From positions 62,001-126,000 of the forward strand of contig NZ_JAERSE020000004.1 in assembly GCF_016735585.2 (NCBI RefSeq): a stretch of DNA of 64,000 nucleotides, in the 5' to 3' direction. Origin of the DNA: Chryseobacterium tagetis. Lineage in GTDB: Bacteria; Bacteroidota; Bacteroidia; Flavobacteriales; Weeksellaceae. Shown here in pieces: positions 1 to 8,580 of this stretch. Under the pieces are notes generated by a model. The model was not told where the DNA came from. It did no database searches and worked only from the letters and a program-made list of their open reading frames with translations. Position 1 is the first letter of the stretch; each line of letters opens with the position of its first letter. A program made the position numbers and the translations under genes.

Positions 1-473
1 ATCAGATTGGCATTTTTCCCCACCCATCCTATTCCGGATTTTTTTGCCCAGCTTCTTTCCAACACCGGAGCAGAATCTACAAAAACACGAAATCCGAACT
101 CTCCGATCTCCTCATGCAATTCAGCTACCATCTCACGAAGAATTTCTTTAATCACCTCATGATAATCTTCTGCATAGGCATATTTTGAGATTTTAAAGTT
201 CTCTAATGCCGAAATTTTTTCTTTAGGAAAATAATTATAGGAAAGTGAAATCACAGATTTTGAACCTTCTACCAGCAATCTTGGGTCCAGCCTTTTGTCA
301 AAATGATTTTCCATGTATTTCATTTCGCCATGGAAGTTATTTTTCAGCCATTTTTCAAGATTCGGCGCGTCTTCTTCCAAAAAATCAGCCTTTGAAATAC
401 CACAATTCTGAAATCCAAAACTTTTGGCTTTGGCTTTGATGAGCTGTGAATATTTTTCGGCATTTGAATTCAT
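1..473 (-). CDS. queG: Epoxyqueuosine reductase QueG, N-terminal part (cut by window edge)
   Basis: QueG carries out the last step of queuosine synthesis in tRNA, reducing epoxyqueuosine with cobalamin and 4Fe-4S clusters in the cytoplasm. About 157 codons are visible, starting MNSNAEKYSQLIKAKA. The family signatures DSAPVLERSWA and, ending at the window edge, SGIGWVGKNANL can be read directly. The ferredoxin-like cysteine region and the C-terminus lie outside the window. The ATG at 473 fits the usual QueG N-terminus. A TAnnTTTG-like box on the minus strand at 486-493 (TAGTTTTG) sits just upstream. The gene diverges from the rhodanese gene. Confidence 0.9.
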   Translation of the reverse strand, partial: MNSNAEKYSQLIKAKAKSFGFQNCGISKADFLEEDAPNLEKWLKNNFHGEMKYMENHFDKRLDPRLLVEGSKSVISLSYNYFPKEKISALENFKISKYAYAEDYHEVIKEILREMVAELHEEIGEFGFRVFVDSAPVLERSWAKKSGIGWVGKNANL

Positions 474-520
474 AATTTCGCATTGCAAAACTAAGATTAT
501 TTTATAAATTTGTTTAGGCT

Positions 521-551
521 TTGGATTCTTGTGCAAAGGTAGATATCTTTG
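521..551 (+). promoter_or_regulatory. Bacteroidota-type promoter for the rhodanese gene
   Basis: TTG at 521-523 is followed after 20 bases by TATCTTTG at 544-551, matching the Bacteroidota consensus TTG-N17-23-TAnnTTTG. The start codon is at 595, giving a leader of roughly 40 bases. Confidence 0.6.
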
Positions 552-594
552 GAAGAATGCCTGGTATATTTTTTAACTCTAAAATAGTAGTATT

Positions 595-894
595 ATGTCT
601 TTAGCAGAAGTAATAAAATCAGGAAATTATGAATTGATCGACGTTCGTGAACCAATGGAACTGGAAATGGACGGAAATATAGACGGTGCAAAAAACATCC
701 CTCTGGGAGAGGTGGAAGACAGACAGGATGAAATTCTTTCTGTAGAAAAGCCGGTAATCTTATTCTGCAGAAGCGGAAACAGAAGCGGAAAGGCATTGGA
801 ATATTTAAATTCTCAGGGTTTGAAAGACGGCTACAATGGTGGTGGTTGGGCAGACCTGAAAGCAACGATCGAAGCAAATCAAGGAACTTTTTAA
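595..894 (+). CDS. Rhodanese-like domain protein
   Basis: This 99-residue single-domain rhodanese probably handles sulfane sulfur as a persulfide carrier in the cytoplasm. The active-site loop CRSGNR is at residues 58-63, with Cys58 as the predicted persulfide-forming residue. The CH2A-type motif LIDVREPMEL lies near residue 14. There is no signal peptide. Length is normal for stand-alone bacterial rhodaneses. It has its own promoter upstream and a terminator that overlaps its stop codon, so it is probably monocistronic. The physiological acceptor cannot be told from sequence. Confidence 0.92.
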   Translation: MSLAEVIKSGNYELIDVREPMELEMDGNIDGAKNIPLGEVEDRQDEILSVEKPVILFCRSGNRSGKALEYLNSQGLKDGYNGGGWADLKATIEANQGTF

Positions 895-908
895 AGTTCC
901 TTTTTTTA
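881..908 (+). terminator. Rho-independent terminator overlapping the rhodanese stop codon
   Basis: The stem AGGAACTTT (882-890) pairs with AAAGTTCCT (893-901) across a 2-base gap and is followed by a T-run. The stop codon TAA (892-894) lies within the hairpin. Confidence 0.8.
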
Positions 909-925
909 TTAAAAAAAATAGAGGT

Positions 926-1543
926 ATGAATTTGAAGGAAAGATTTTCAGCAGTCTGTTTGCCTTTTACCCATGATCAGAAGCGTATTGAAAAGTTATGG
1001 TCTGAGATCGAAAAAAAATATTCTGAAAAAAGCAGACATTATCACAATCTCACCCATTTGGAAAGTCTGTTTTCTGAACTTGATGCGGTAAAGGACAGAA
1101 TCTCAAATTATTCAAACATCTCATTCTCCGTTTTTTATCATGATGTGATCTATGATGCTTCTTCAAAGTCTAATGAAGAGAAAAGCGCCGATTTTGCCAG
1201 GGTAAGGCTTCAGGAGCTGGGTCTTGATGCAGCTGATGTCTCTCAAGTTTATCATCAGATCTTAGCAACCAAAGCCCATGAACGTTCTGATGATGAGGAC
1301 ATCAATTATCTGCTGGATGCGGATCTTTCTATTCTCGGAAAGGATCAGGAGATTTATATGGATTACACTCAAAAGATTCGAAAGGAATATTCCATATATC
1401 CGGACCTACTGTATAAACCGGGAAGGAAGAAGGTGCTAAAGCATTTTTTAGCCATGGAACCTGTTTTCAAAACAGAATATTTCAGGGAAAAATATGAGGA
1501 ACAGGCGAAGAGAAATATAGCGTTTGAGATCACTAAATCTTGA
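926..1543 (+). CDS. HD-superfamily metal-dependent phosphohydrolase (COG4339-like)
   Basis: A 205-residue cytosolic protein resembling the predicted HD-domain phosphohydrolases of COG4339, whose substrate is unknown. Visible signatures are HYHNLTH (residues 38-44), FYHDVIYD with the His-Asp pair at residues 72-73, a conserved NEEKSA segment and the LLDADLSILG motif. The spacing of the His and Asp residues agrees with an HD metal site. It lies 31 bases downstream of the rhodanese stop but is separated from it by a terminator, so co-transcription is doubtful. Confidence 0.85.
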   Translation: MNLKERFSAVCLPFTHDQKRIEKLWSEIEKKYSEKSRHYHNLTHLESLFSELDAVKDRISNYSNISFSVFYHDVIYDASSKSNEEKSADFARVRLQELGLDAADVSQVYHQILATKAHERSDDEDINYLLDADLSILGKDQEIYMDYTQKIRKEYSIYPDLLYKPGRKKVLKHFLAMEPVFKTEYFREKYEEQAKRNIAFEITKS

Positions 1544-1570
1544 TAACATTTCTTTCCGGATGAAATGGAT

Positions 1571-1623
1571 GAAGAATCTTTATTGGAGATTCTTCAATAC
1601 GCTTTGCTTCTTTCAGAATGACA
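1571..1623. repeat. Palindromic intergenic repeat, copy A
   Basis: A small hairpin (GAAGAATCT 1571-1579 with AGATTCTTC 1587-1595) is followed by a tail ending TCAGAATGACA (1613-1623). From AGATTCTTC to the end this is nearly identical to the reverse complement of the left arm at 22604. It sits between convergent genes. The left outer end appears to have decayed. Confidence 0.7.
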
Positions 1624-1648
1624 GTTGGAGAATTTTATATAAAAATTA

Positions 1649-1670
1649 AGCGGGCTAAAGCCCGCTTTTG
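1649..1670. terminator. Terminator between convergent genes
   Basis: AGCGGGC (1649-1655) pairs with GCCCGCT (1660-1666) and is followed by TTTT on the plus strand. It serves the HD phosphohydrolase gene. Confidence 0.75.
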
Positions 1671-1697
1671 CTGTATTTCAATAGTGTTTAAAGTAAT

Positions 1698-2483
1698 TTA
1701 AAATTCTTTATTTTCTATTTGTTGTTGTATAAATTCGGTGGCTTTATTCAGGACAACTTCGGGAGTTTCTTTGTGCGGGGTGTGTCCTATATTGGGAATA
1801 ATAAATTTTTCCGCACTTCCGCTTACCTGGGAAACGGTTTTTTCTACCTGATCGAGTGTTCCGTATTCATCGGCTTCTCCCTGGATAAAGAGTAACGAGC
1901 TTTTGATATTCTTCAGCAGGTATTCAATATTCCAGCTTCTGAATTTTTCGCTCAGCCAGATCTCCGTCCAGGCTTTTACGATCATTTCCACTTTATCGCC
2001 GTGGTATTTTTGCAGGCGCTCTGGAAGATTGGTCGTTTTATAGGCTTCTAAAGCTTCTTCCACGCCTTTTACTGTAATGTCTTCCACGAAAATATGTCCG
2101 GCTTCACAAATAGTGGCTCTTATTTTTTCGGGGTATTTTGATGCGGTAATCAGAGCAATGGTTCCTCCGTCACTGTGCCCGAAAAGAATAATATCATTGA
2201 TATTTAATTCATTCAACAGATCGTTGAGAACATCAGCTTCTGTTTCCATGTAATTGTTCTCTCTTTCGTAAGTAGGCATCGGAAAAGATTTCCCATATCC
2301 TAAACGGTCATAGACAAGAACGTTGCACTGGGTAGCTTCGGATAGTTTTGCAGGAAAGTCTCTCCAAAGCTGTGCAGATCCTAAGGAATCGTGTAGAAAG
2401 ACTATGGTAGGCCTGTTTTCAAATGAATTGTTATATTCTATATAAAGTTTTTTACCGTTTACCTCAATTATTTTCCCTTCCAT
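1698..2483 (-). CDS. Alpha/beta-fold hydrolase
   Basis: A serine hydrolase of the alpha/beta-hydrolase_1 type, 261 residues from the chosen start. The oxyanion region FLHDSLGSAQLWRD, the nucleophile elbow GHSDGG and the catalytic-His segment NIGHTPHKE are all visible. The acid residue is probably in the GEADEYG stretch. No signal peptide is seen, so it is probably cytosolic. An in-frame ATG at 2516 would add 11 basic residues, but it lies inside a repeat arm (2511-2602); MEGKIIEVNGKKLY at 2483 looks like the natural N-terminus. The substrate is not predictable. Confidence 0.87.
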   Translation of the reverse strand: MEGKIIEVNGKKLYIEYNNSFENRPTIVFLHDSLGSAQLWRDFPAKLSEATQCNVLVYDRLGYGKSFPMPTYERENNYMETEADVLNDLLNELNINDIILFGHSDGGTIALITASKYPEKIRATICEAGHIFVEDITVKGVEEALEAYKTTNLPERLQKYHGDKVEMIVKAWTEIWLSEKFRSWNIEYLLKNIKSSLLFIQGEADEYGTLDQVEKTVSQVSGSAEKFIIPNIGHTPHKETPEVVLNKATEFIQQQIENKEF

Positions 2484-2510
2484 CAATTTAGAAACTTTAA
2501 ATTTTATTTT

Positions 2511-2602
2511 AACCATTAAGAAGAATTAAATTTTTAGGCAGAGTTAAGATTAAACCGTAAGCTAATCTTACTATTCTAAACTTCTTAAAGGTCTCAATGG
2601 TT
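2511..2602. repeat. Imperfect inverted repeat, ACCATTAAG family, copy 1
   Basis: The left end AACCATTAAGAAG (2511-2523) is matched by the right end CTTCTTAAAGGTCTCAATGG (from 2581, ending AATGGTT at 2602). An inner palindrome TAAGATTA/TAATCTTA is at 2545-2552 and 2563-2570. A second copy with the same ends lies at 7393-7490. Confidence 0.6.
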
Positions 2603-2651
2603 AAAATTTTTATGCTTTTTTGTTATTTAATTATTTATTATTAGGTTACTT

Positions 2652-3641
2652 TTATAAGCTTGGATTATTTGCTTCTTCAAATTCTTTTAACAGGTTTCTG
2701 AAAACGGCATCTACAGGAAGGATATCATCAATCAAAGCGGAAACCTGCCCTATTTCCAATTCTCCGTCTTCCATATCGCCTTCAAACATCCCTTTTTTAG
2801 CTCTTGCGCGGCCTAAGGAAGCGATCAAAGATTCTTTATTTCTTCCTACATTATAAATATCTTCGAGTTCATTAAAGAACTTATTTTTCACCATTCTTAC
2901 AGGTGCCAGTTCTTTCAGTGTTAAATGGGTATCTCCTTCCTGAAGCTGGGTGATCTTCTGCTTCCAGTTTTCATGAGCACTTGCTTCCACTGTTGCGGCA
3001 AAACGGGAGCCGATCTGAACTCCGTCTGCACCAAGAATCATGGCAGCTTTCATCTGAGAGCCTAAAGCAATTCCACCTGCAGCAATCAATGGTTTTGAAA
3101 TATGTTTTCTTACATTGGGAATTAAGCAGAACGTGGTGGTCTCATCTCTTCCGTTGTGACCTCCTGCTTCGAAGCCTTCGGCAACGATAGCATCTACGCC
3201 TGCATCTTCACATTTCATCGCGAATTTGGTGGATGAAACTACGTGAGCCACTTTCAAACCTTCTTTCTGAAGGGTTTCAGTATAGGTTTTCGGATTTCCT
3301 GCAGAGGTAAAGACAATCTTTACTCCTTCTTCGAGAATGATCTGAATGACTTCGTCTAAATTCGGATACAACATAGGTACATTTACGCCAAATGGCTTAT
3401 CTGTAGCCTGCTTACATTTCTGAATGTTTTCTCTTAAAATATCGGGATACATACTTCCTGCACCGATCAATCCCAAACCTCCACAATTAGAAACTGCTGA
3501 AGCTAATTTCCAACCGGAATGCCAAATCATTCCTGCCTGAATAATAGGATACTGAATAGTAAAGAGTTGTGTGATTTTATTTTGGCTCTGCTGCATTTCA
3601 TGAAGTTTTTTAGCTGAATTGAAATCTATAAAGTTGCTCAT
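2652..3641 (-). CDS. Nitronate monooxygenase / FabK-like FMN enzyme
   Basis: This TIM-barrel flavoprotein belongs to the nitronate monooxygenase (2-nitropropane dioxygenase) and enoyl-ACP reductase II superfamily. It has YPIIQAGMIW at the N-terminal strand, GGLGLIGAGSM, the phosphate-loop region EGFEAGGHNG and the FMN-binding segment GADGVQIGSRFAAT. Family members oxidise nitronates such as propionate-3-nitronate or act in fatty-acid synthesis, and the sequence alone does not decide between these. The annotated ATG gives a 329-residue protein; a start at Met17 (MQQSQNKITQLF) is also plausible because the first strand begins about residue 30. It is monocistronic. Confidence 0.85.
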   Translation of the reverse strand: MSNFIDFNSAKKLHEMQQSQNKITQLFTIQYPIIQAGMIWHSGWKLASAVSNCGGLGLIGAGSMYPDILRENIQKCKQATDKPFGVNVPMLYPNLDEVIQIILEEGVKIVFTSAGNPKTYTETLQKEGLKVAHVVSSTKFAMKCEDAGVDAIVAEGFEAGGHNGRDETTTFCLIPNVRKHISKPLIAAGGIALGSQMKAAMILGADGVQIGSRFAATVEASAHENWKQKITQLQEGDTHLTLKELAPVRMVKNKFFNELEDIYNVGRNKESLIASLGRARAKKGMFEGDMEDGELEIGQVSALIDDILPVDAVFRNLLKEFEEANNPSL

Positions 3642-3715
3642 CTTGTAAAAATACTAAAAACAGTTGTTTTGCATGAATAAAAAATATGGAAAAAATTATT
3701 TCAAATAAGGGACTT

Positions 3716-4213
3716 TCAGGTTTTAAACGTTTCCAACGTTTCATCAATCAGGGGACTTATTTTTAGAAATTTTCCGGATAGGTCAATGATGTCGTTGTGA
3801 ATGGTTTCGGCATTCAGATCCAACCAACCTTCCATTAATGTTAACGGGCCGAAATCTATACTTACATTTTCCCAATCATTCTGCTTTTCAATAAATCTGT
3901 TTCTAAATTTTTCAGCAAACTCCCTGCTTGAAATTTTATAGCCTTTCAGCCAACGGAGTTTTAAAGCGTGGATATTGTAGTACAGTTTTTCTTCTTTATT
4001 TGTTTTATTATTTACCCAGACCGAAAAAAAAATTCTGCTTTTCGAAGTTAGCGGAGATTGAAAATCACCAGACCATTTGGGTTTATAAATTTTTAAAGCA
4101 ATTGATTCCATCACCTCATGAACCGATATTTCCAGTCCTGTCTCATCAAATTGTTTTCGGGGAATATCTTTTACAATTGCTTCAAATGTTCTTTTATAAA
4201 AGTCGTAATTCAT
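3716..4213 (-). CDS. Hypothetical protein, 165 residues
   Basis: I do not recognise this family. It is a soluble, mildly basic protein without a signal peptide or membrane segment, with a mixed alpha/beta composition. A central part reads KLYYNIHALKLRWLKGYK, and a C-terminal part rich in Asp and Ile follows. Codon usage and composition resemble its neighbours and there is no frame disruption, so it is probably a real lineage gene. It ends close to nitronate monooxygenase but is separated from it by about 75 bases. Confidence 0.7.
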   Translation of the reverse strand: MNYDFYKRTFEAIVKDIPRKQFDETGLEISVHEVMESIALKIYKPKWSGDFQSPLTSKSRIFFSVWVNNKTNKEEKLYYNIHALKLRWLKGYKISSREFAEKFRNRFIEKQNDWENVSIDFGPLTLMEGWLDLNAETIHNDIIDLSGKFLKISPLIDETLETFKT

Positions 4214-4251
4214 CTTTTATTATTTATATCAAAAGTAAGATATTCAGACAT

Positions 4252-4284
4252 AAAAAAACCTTCAGAAAGTTCTGAAGGTTTTTT
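4252..4284. terminator. Bidirectional terminator
   Basis: AACCTTCAGAA (4257-4267) pairs with TTCTGAAGGTT (4270-4280), flanked by A-run and T-run. It lies directly downstream of the PPIase gene (minus strand). Confidence 0.75.
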
Positions 4285-4286
4285 AT

Positions 4287-5651
4287 TTATTTTTTAAGGG
4301 ATTCTTTTTTCCAGTTTCCTTTAAAGCTACAAGAATCATATCGGCCGTCGATTGAAATAAAGGTGGTCGGCAGTTTTGAATTCACAAACTTTTCTACCAT
4401 TTCATTCCTCTTTTTGTTGAGGGCCAACTGTTTTATTCTGTCGTAATCTGTTTCTAAAGTGATCTTATGAGAAGGGATCTCATCTTCAATCTTAATGATC
4501 TTTACCACTTTTCTTTTGTTTTCTGCATCTTCAAAAGCCGTTGTAATATCGCCTTTTTTAAGACCTGCTAACTCGTAAGTAATCGTTCCTGGGATACTTT
4601 CTCTTTCAATTTTACTTGAACCGTCTGCTCCTGGTACTAATCCTCCGTTGAATTTAGTTTTTTTATCATCAGAATATCTGTATGCTGCATCTTTAAAGCT
4701 GATCTTTCCGTCTATAATCAGGGTTCTGATACTATCCAACTTCTTTTTAGCCGACACGATCTCTGCATCTGTAGGAGTAGCCATCAATAAGATGTGTCTT
4801 GCATCATACATTTTCCCTGATTTTTTTATCAGCTGGATAATGTGGTAACCAAATTCAGATTCTATAGGGTCTGAAATCTCACCTTCCTGCAGGTTCAGTG
4901 CTGCTGCTTCGAAAGGTTTTACCATCTGACCTTTGTAAATATTCTTGATTAATCCTCCGTTCACTGCAGAACCTTCGTCTTCCGAGTAAATTCTGGCCTG
5001 GCTTTCGAAGCTTTCTCCTCCAAGAATATCCTGTTTTACTTTTTTAAGTCTGTTGATCAGTTCCTGCTTGTGAGCATCCGTCAATTTAGGATACATCATG
5101 ATCTGCGTTAAAGATACTTCGTCTTTAATCTCAGGCAACTGTGTTTTGTACATATTGTAAAAATCAGTTACTTCATTGGGAGTAACGTCAGCTTTGTCTG
5201 TAATTCTTTGGTACTTAGCCTGTCCGTAATACTGATCAGCATCTATTTTCTCGATCGTATTCTTCATTTCATAAGCATTTCTGAACTTATAAGCTGCCAA
5301 CATTGTTTTCTCGTCCGGAAACTGAGAAAGTAGCTGCTGGTATTTTGCATTTGCTCCTTCTTTTATAGCTGCAGAACGGTTTTCAATCAATGTATCTCTT
5401 TTAGCTTCATATACTAAAAGTTTATTATTAATCAAGCTTTCCAAAAACTCACATTTATCTACACTGGAAACTCCCTGCTGCTTTCCGTAATTCATTTGCT
5501 CTTCCACATCAGATTCTAGAACGATTTCATCTCCAATTACCGCTGCAATACCGTCTATCAACTGCCCCTTCTTAAGTTGAGCCTTTACATTTGTAGAGAA
5601 CATCAGCACGAAAATCCCAAAAAGAAAAGTGATTTTTAGTTTATTTGTCAT
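4287..5651 (-). CDS. SurA-like periplasmic peptidylprolyl isomerase
   Basis: A 454-residue parvulin-type chaperone and foldase, probably helping outer-membrane proteins fold in the periplasm. The N-terminal signal peptide (FLFGIFVLMFSTNVKAQ) is cleaved near residue 25. A SurA N-terminal-like helical region follows (IAAVIGDEIVLESDVEEQ). Two parvulin domains are then visible: one around residues 180-280 (FESQARIYSEDEGSAVNGG, EFGYHIIQL) and a second from about residue 285 (ARHILL, KDAAYRYSDD). It is the last gene of the probable gldD-kinase-PPIase run, with an 87-base gap upstream and a terminator immediately after. Confidence 0.88.
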   Translation of the reverse strand: MTNKLKITFLFGIFVLMFSTNVKAQLKKGQLIDGIAAVIGDEIVLESDVEEQMNYGKQQGVSSVDKCEFLESLINNKLLVYEAKRDTLIENRSAAIKEGANAKYQQLLSQFPDEKTMLAAYKFRNAYEMKNTIEKIDADQYYGQAKYQRITDKADVTPNEVTDFYNMYKTQLPEIKDEVSLTQIMMYPKLTDAHKQELINRLKKVKQDILGGESFESQARIYSEDEGSAVNGGLIKNIYKGQMVKPFEAAALNLQEGEISDPIESEFGYHIIQLIKKSGKMYDARHILLMATPTDAEIVSAKKKLDSIRTLIIDGKISFKDAAYRYSDDKKTKFNGGLVPGADGSSKIERESIPGTITYELAGLKKGDITTAFEDAENKRKVVKIIKIEDEIPSHKITLETDYDRIKQLALNKKRNEMVEKFVNSKLPTTFISIDGRYDSCSFKGNWKKESLKK

Positions 5652-5738
5652 TTTACTATTTTAAACAAGTTGCAAATTTAGAATTCTTAATCAATTAGAC
5701 TAAATTTTTTATTATAAATATTTCTTAAAAAGCTTTAT

Positions 5739-6662
5739 TTATTGTAGTTCAACATCAAAAGTTGTCAATTCTTTGAATTGTCTCAATCTGCCAAACATAT
5801 CCGCTTCGTTTACTTCCTGAATTCTTTCTGTTCCGAATTTCTCAACGGTGAATGATGCCATTGCAGATCCTACGATAAGTGCAGACTTCATGGTTTCAAA
5901 ATCAATTTTGTCTTTTTTAGCAAGATAAGCTGCAAAACCTCCTGCGAAAGTATCTCCTGCTCCTGTCGGATCGAATACTTCTTCTAATGGTAACGCAGGA
6001 ATCGCAAAAACATTATTGTCATGGAAAAGTAAAGCACCGTGCTCTCCTTTTTTAATGATTACATATTTAGGACCCATTGTATGGATTTTCTTAGCCGCTT
6101 TTACCAAAGAATATTCTCCTGAAAGCTGTCTTGCTTCTTCATCATTAATGGTGATCACGTCAGTTTTAGCAATCATATCCATCAAGATATCCCAAGCACT
6201 GTCCATCCAGAAATTCATTGTATCAAGAATAACCAATTTCGGACGTTTGTTCATTTTTTCAAGAACAGATAACTGAACTCCCGGGTGAAGATTTCCTAAT
6301 AATAAAATCTCTGCATCCTGCATAGAATCAGGAATTTTCGGATCAAAGTTTTCCAATACGTTTACTTCAGTAGCTAAAGTATCTCTTGTATTAAGATCGT
6401 TGTGGTATTTCCCTGCCCAGAAGAATGTTTTTCCTTCTTTTACGATTTCAAGTCCTTCAATATTTACATCTCTGTCTGTAAACATATCAAGATATTCCTG
6501 TGGAAAATCTCCTCCTACTACAGAAACGATTCCGGATTTCACTCCTAAGATAGACGATGTGATTCCGATATAAGTGGCTGCACCTCCTAATATTTTATCT
6601 GTTTTACCAAATGGTGTTTCAATTGCATCAAATGCAACACTTCCTACAACTAAAAGTTTCAT
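5739..6662 (-). CDS. PfkB-family carbohydrate kinase
   Basis: A 307-residue ribokinase/PfkB-fold kinase. The N-terminal signature GGAATYIGI (residues 26-34) and the C-terminal PfkB signature DPTGAGDTFAGGF (231-243, catalytic Asp237) are intact. The family phosphorylates sugars or nucleosides with ATP, but the substrate cannot be set from these motifs. It is cytosolic. It lies 28 bases downstream of gldD, so the two are probably co-transcribed. Confidence 0.9.
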   Translation of the reverse strand: MKLLVVGSVAFDAIETPFGKTDKILGGAATYIGITSSILGVKSGIVSVVGGDFPQEYLDMFTDRDVNIEGLEIVKEGKTFFWAGKYHNDLNTRDTLATEVNVLENFDPKIPDSMQDAEILLLGNLHPGVQLSVLEKMNKRPKLVILDTMNFWMDSAWDILMDMIAKTDVITINDEEARQLSGEYSLVKAAKKIHTMGPKYVIIKKGEHGALLFHDNNVFAIPALPLEEVFDPTGAGDTFAGGFAAYLAKKDKIDFETMKSALIVGSAMASFTVEKFGTERIQEVNEADMFGRLRQFKELTTFDVELQ

Positions 6663-6690
6663 ATATGTTTTAATGTAAATTTTAAGAATT

Positions 6691-7248
6691 TTAATTTTTC
6701 CATTCGAATGTATCCAGCAAATGTTTCATATCTTCTTTGATATAGTTGACCGCCGGAGCCAGTGAATCTGGTTTGGGTCTTGTATTAAAGTAAAGATATC
6801 CCGTTACAAAATGTTTTGTACTGTCTGTAATGTAAAACTGAAGATTGGAAGCACTCTGCCCTTTCAGTTCGTAAAAATTACCAAAGACTTTTTTCTCCGG
6901 ATATTCAAATGATTTTGTGTCTATTGAGCTGGCTTTTACTGTATGCTCATACACCATTTTCTCCGCTTCTTTCAGGTGATCTACGAAATCATTCTTGATC
7001 GGGAAATAGGTAATGAATACTTTTGCCTTCATTTTAGGATAGTTCAGGTAGTACCAGCAAGGTCTTTTGGCATCTGTCATTTTAGCAAAGTCCGAATATT
7101 CGAAAGTGTATGCGCAGTTGCTCTCAAACTTCTGATATTTTGGAGCCGGATACTCCAAACGAAGTTCCCCATAAGGTTTGGGAACAGAGTCTTTTCCGCA
7201 AGACACTAGAACTAAGGCTATAAAAATAAAAATGATGTTTTTAATCAT
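6691..7248 (-). CDS. gldD: Gliding motility lipoprotein GldD
   Basis: GldD is a lipoprotein required for gliding and type IX secretion in Flavobacterium johnsoniae. It is also kept in non-gliding relatives that have the T9SS. The protein starts MIKNIIFIFIALVLVSCGKD, with lipobox LVSC, and contains the family segments YPAPKYQKF, CAYTFEYSDFA and CWYYLNYPKMKAKVFITYF. The chosen ATG at 7248 gives a 185-residue lipoprotein; the longer frame from 7353 would put an unrelated 35-residue extension before the signal peptide. In Flavobacterium ssb and gldE lie between mutY and gldD; here that position holds only a repeat. Confidence 0.9.
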   Translation of the reverse strand: MIKNIIFIFIALVLVSCGKDSVPKPYGELRLEYPAPKYQKFESNCAYTFEYSDFAKMTDAKRPCWYYLNYPKMKAKVFITYFPIKNDFVDHLKEAEKMVYEHTVKASSIDTKSFEYPEKKVFGNFYELKGQSASNLQFYITDSTKHFVTGYLYFNTRPKPDSLAPAVNYIKEDMKHLLDTFEWKN

Positions 7249-7392
7249 TTTGCAAAAGTACAAATTAGATTTCAGATTTTGAAAGACAAATTTCAGCATT
7301 TCAGTGACTTTTACACTTGAATATAATTTCAAATACAAAAGCTTTTTGAGCACCTTAAAACAACTAAGAGATTTGTCTGTTTTTATAATTTC

Positions 7393-7490
7393 ACCATTAA
7401 GATATTAAGATTCATTAAGGGAAACATCAAGGATGTCTGGTAAAAAAGAATATTTACTCTACTCCTTAAATTTCTTAATCCCTTAATGGT
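7393..7490. repeat. Imperfect inverted repeat, ACCATTAAG family, copy 2
   Basis: The left arm runs ACCATTAAGATATTAAG and on to about 7420. The right arm (7464-7490) ends CTTAATCCCTTAATGGT. The arms match over about 27 bases with several mismatches. The repeat fills the space between mutY and gldD and shares its ends with the copy at 2511-2602. Confidence 0.65.
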
Positions 7491-7511
7491 TATCATAAGA
7501 TTGAAAACGAT

Positions 7512-8546
7512 CTATTTTTGAATAAAGCTATGAATATAGTTTTCCAAAGGTTTAGGAAATGACCTGTCATGGAAGTTTTCAAAATCAGAGATTATATACT
7601 GATCTGATTCTTTCAAAGCCTTCCAAAGGGATGGTGAAGTCACCTCGACATCAAAAATTTCGATCTCCAGATTCTTGTGGGTCAGTTTATGGCTGATGTT
7701 TTTTACTCCTTTAATAAATGGTTTCAGTTCTTCGGAAATCTCTGGCAAGAATTCAAACAATTTTTTCCAGATAAAATCATCTTTTCTTTGCTGAATTAAA
7801 AAATTTCCATTTCTGTGAACAAAGTAATAGGTAAGCTGAAGGTTTTCTGCTTTCACTTTTTTTGTTTTTACAGGAAACGAAGAAATCTTCTCTAAAGAAA
7901 AAGCCAGACAATTTTGGTTTATTGGGCATTCTCCGCAAAGAGGATTTTTAGGTTTACAGATTTCCGAGCCCAAATCCATCATCGCCTGATTGAAATCTCC
8001 TACTTTTTCAGGCATGATCAAAGTAGCCAGCTCAGAAAAGTAATTGAAAGCTTTTGAATTGGATATATCAAAATCATCGGCAAAGAAACGGCTTAGCACA
8101 CGATAAAAATTACCGTCAACGGCAGGCATTTTTCCATCGAAGCAAATGCTTGAAACGGCAGCAGCAGTATATTTTCCTACTCCTTTCAGTTTCAAAATTT
8201 CTTCATAGTCGGAAGGAAAAGAGCCGTTATAGTCTGTCATGATCTGTTTGGCAGCCTTATGAATATTGATGGCTCTTGAATAATACCCCAATCCTTTCCA
8301 ATGCAGTAATACCTCATCTTCATCAGCGTCCGCCAATGTTTTCACATCGGGAAATCTTTTGATAAAATTATTGTAATGGTTTAGCCCTTGATTTATTCTG
8401 GTTTGCTGAAAAACAATTTCACAAATCCAAATTTTATAGGGATCTTTTGTCTGCCTGAAAGGTAAGTCTCTTGCGTTCTCTTTATACCAGTGAAGAAGCG
8501 TATTACCAATATGCTGAAAGTCTGAACCGATGTTATTCTTTTCCAA
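7512..8546 (-). CDS. mutY: A/G-specific adenine DNA glycosylase MutY
   Basis: MutY removes adenine mispaired with 8-oxoguanine in base-excision repair. At 344 residues the length is normal. The catalytic region EIVFQQTR carries Glu43; the helix-hairpin-helix is LKGVGKYTAAA (about 120-130), followed by VDGN with catalytic Asp144. The 4Fe-4S cluster has Cys197, Cys204, Cys207 and Cys213 in C-x6-C-x2-C-x5-C spacing. The C-terminal NUDIX-like part recognises 8-oxoG (family knowledge). It lies 34 bases after a small lipoprotein gene in the same direction. Confidence 0.96.
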   Translation of the reverse strand: MEKNNIGSDFQHIGNTLLHWYKENARDLPFRQTKDPYKIWICEIVFQQTRINQGLNHYNNFIKRFPDVKTLADADEDEVLLHWKGLGYYSRAINIHKAAKQIMTDYNGSFPSDYEEILKLKGVGKYTAAAVSSICFDGKMPAVDGNFYRVLSRFFADDFDISNSKAFNYFSELATLIMPEKVGDFNQAMMDLGSEICKPKNPLCGECPINQNCLAFSLEKISSFPVKTKKVKAENLQLTYYFVHRNGNFLIQQRKDDFIWKKLFEFLPEISEELKPFIKGVKNISHKLTHKNLEIEIFDVEVTSPSLWKALKESDQYIISDFENFHDRSFPKPLENYIHSFIQK

Positions 8547-8580
8547 AAATCCGTCTCATTTTTATGGGAGCAAAGATACT

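Noticed and set aside
245..439. Plus-strand open frame of 64 codons
   Set aside because: It lies opposite the clear QueG coding frame and has no recognisable features.
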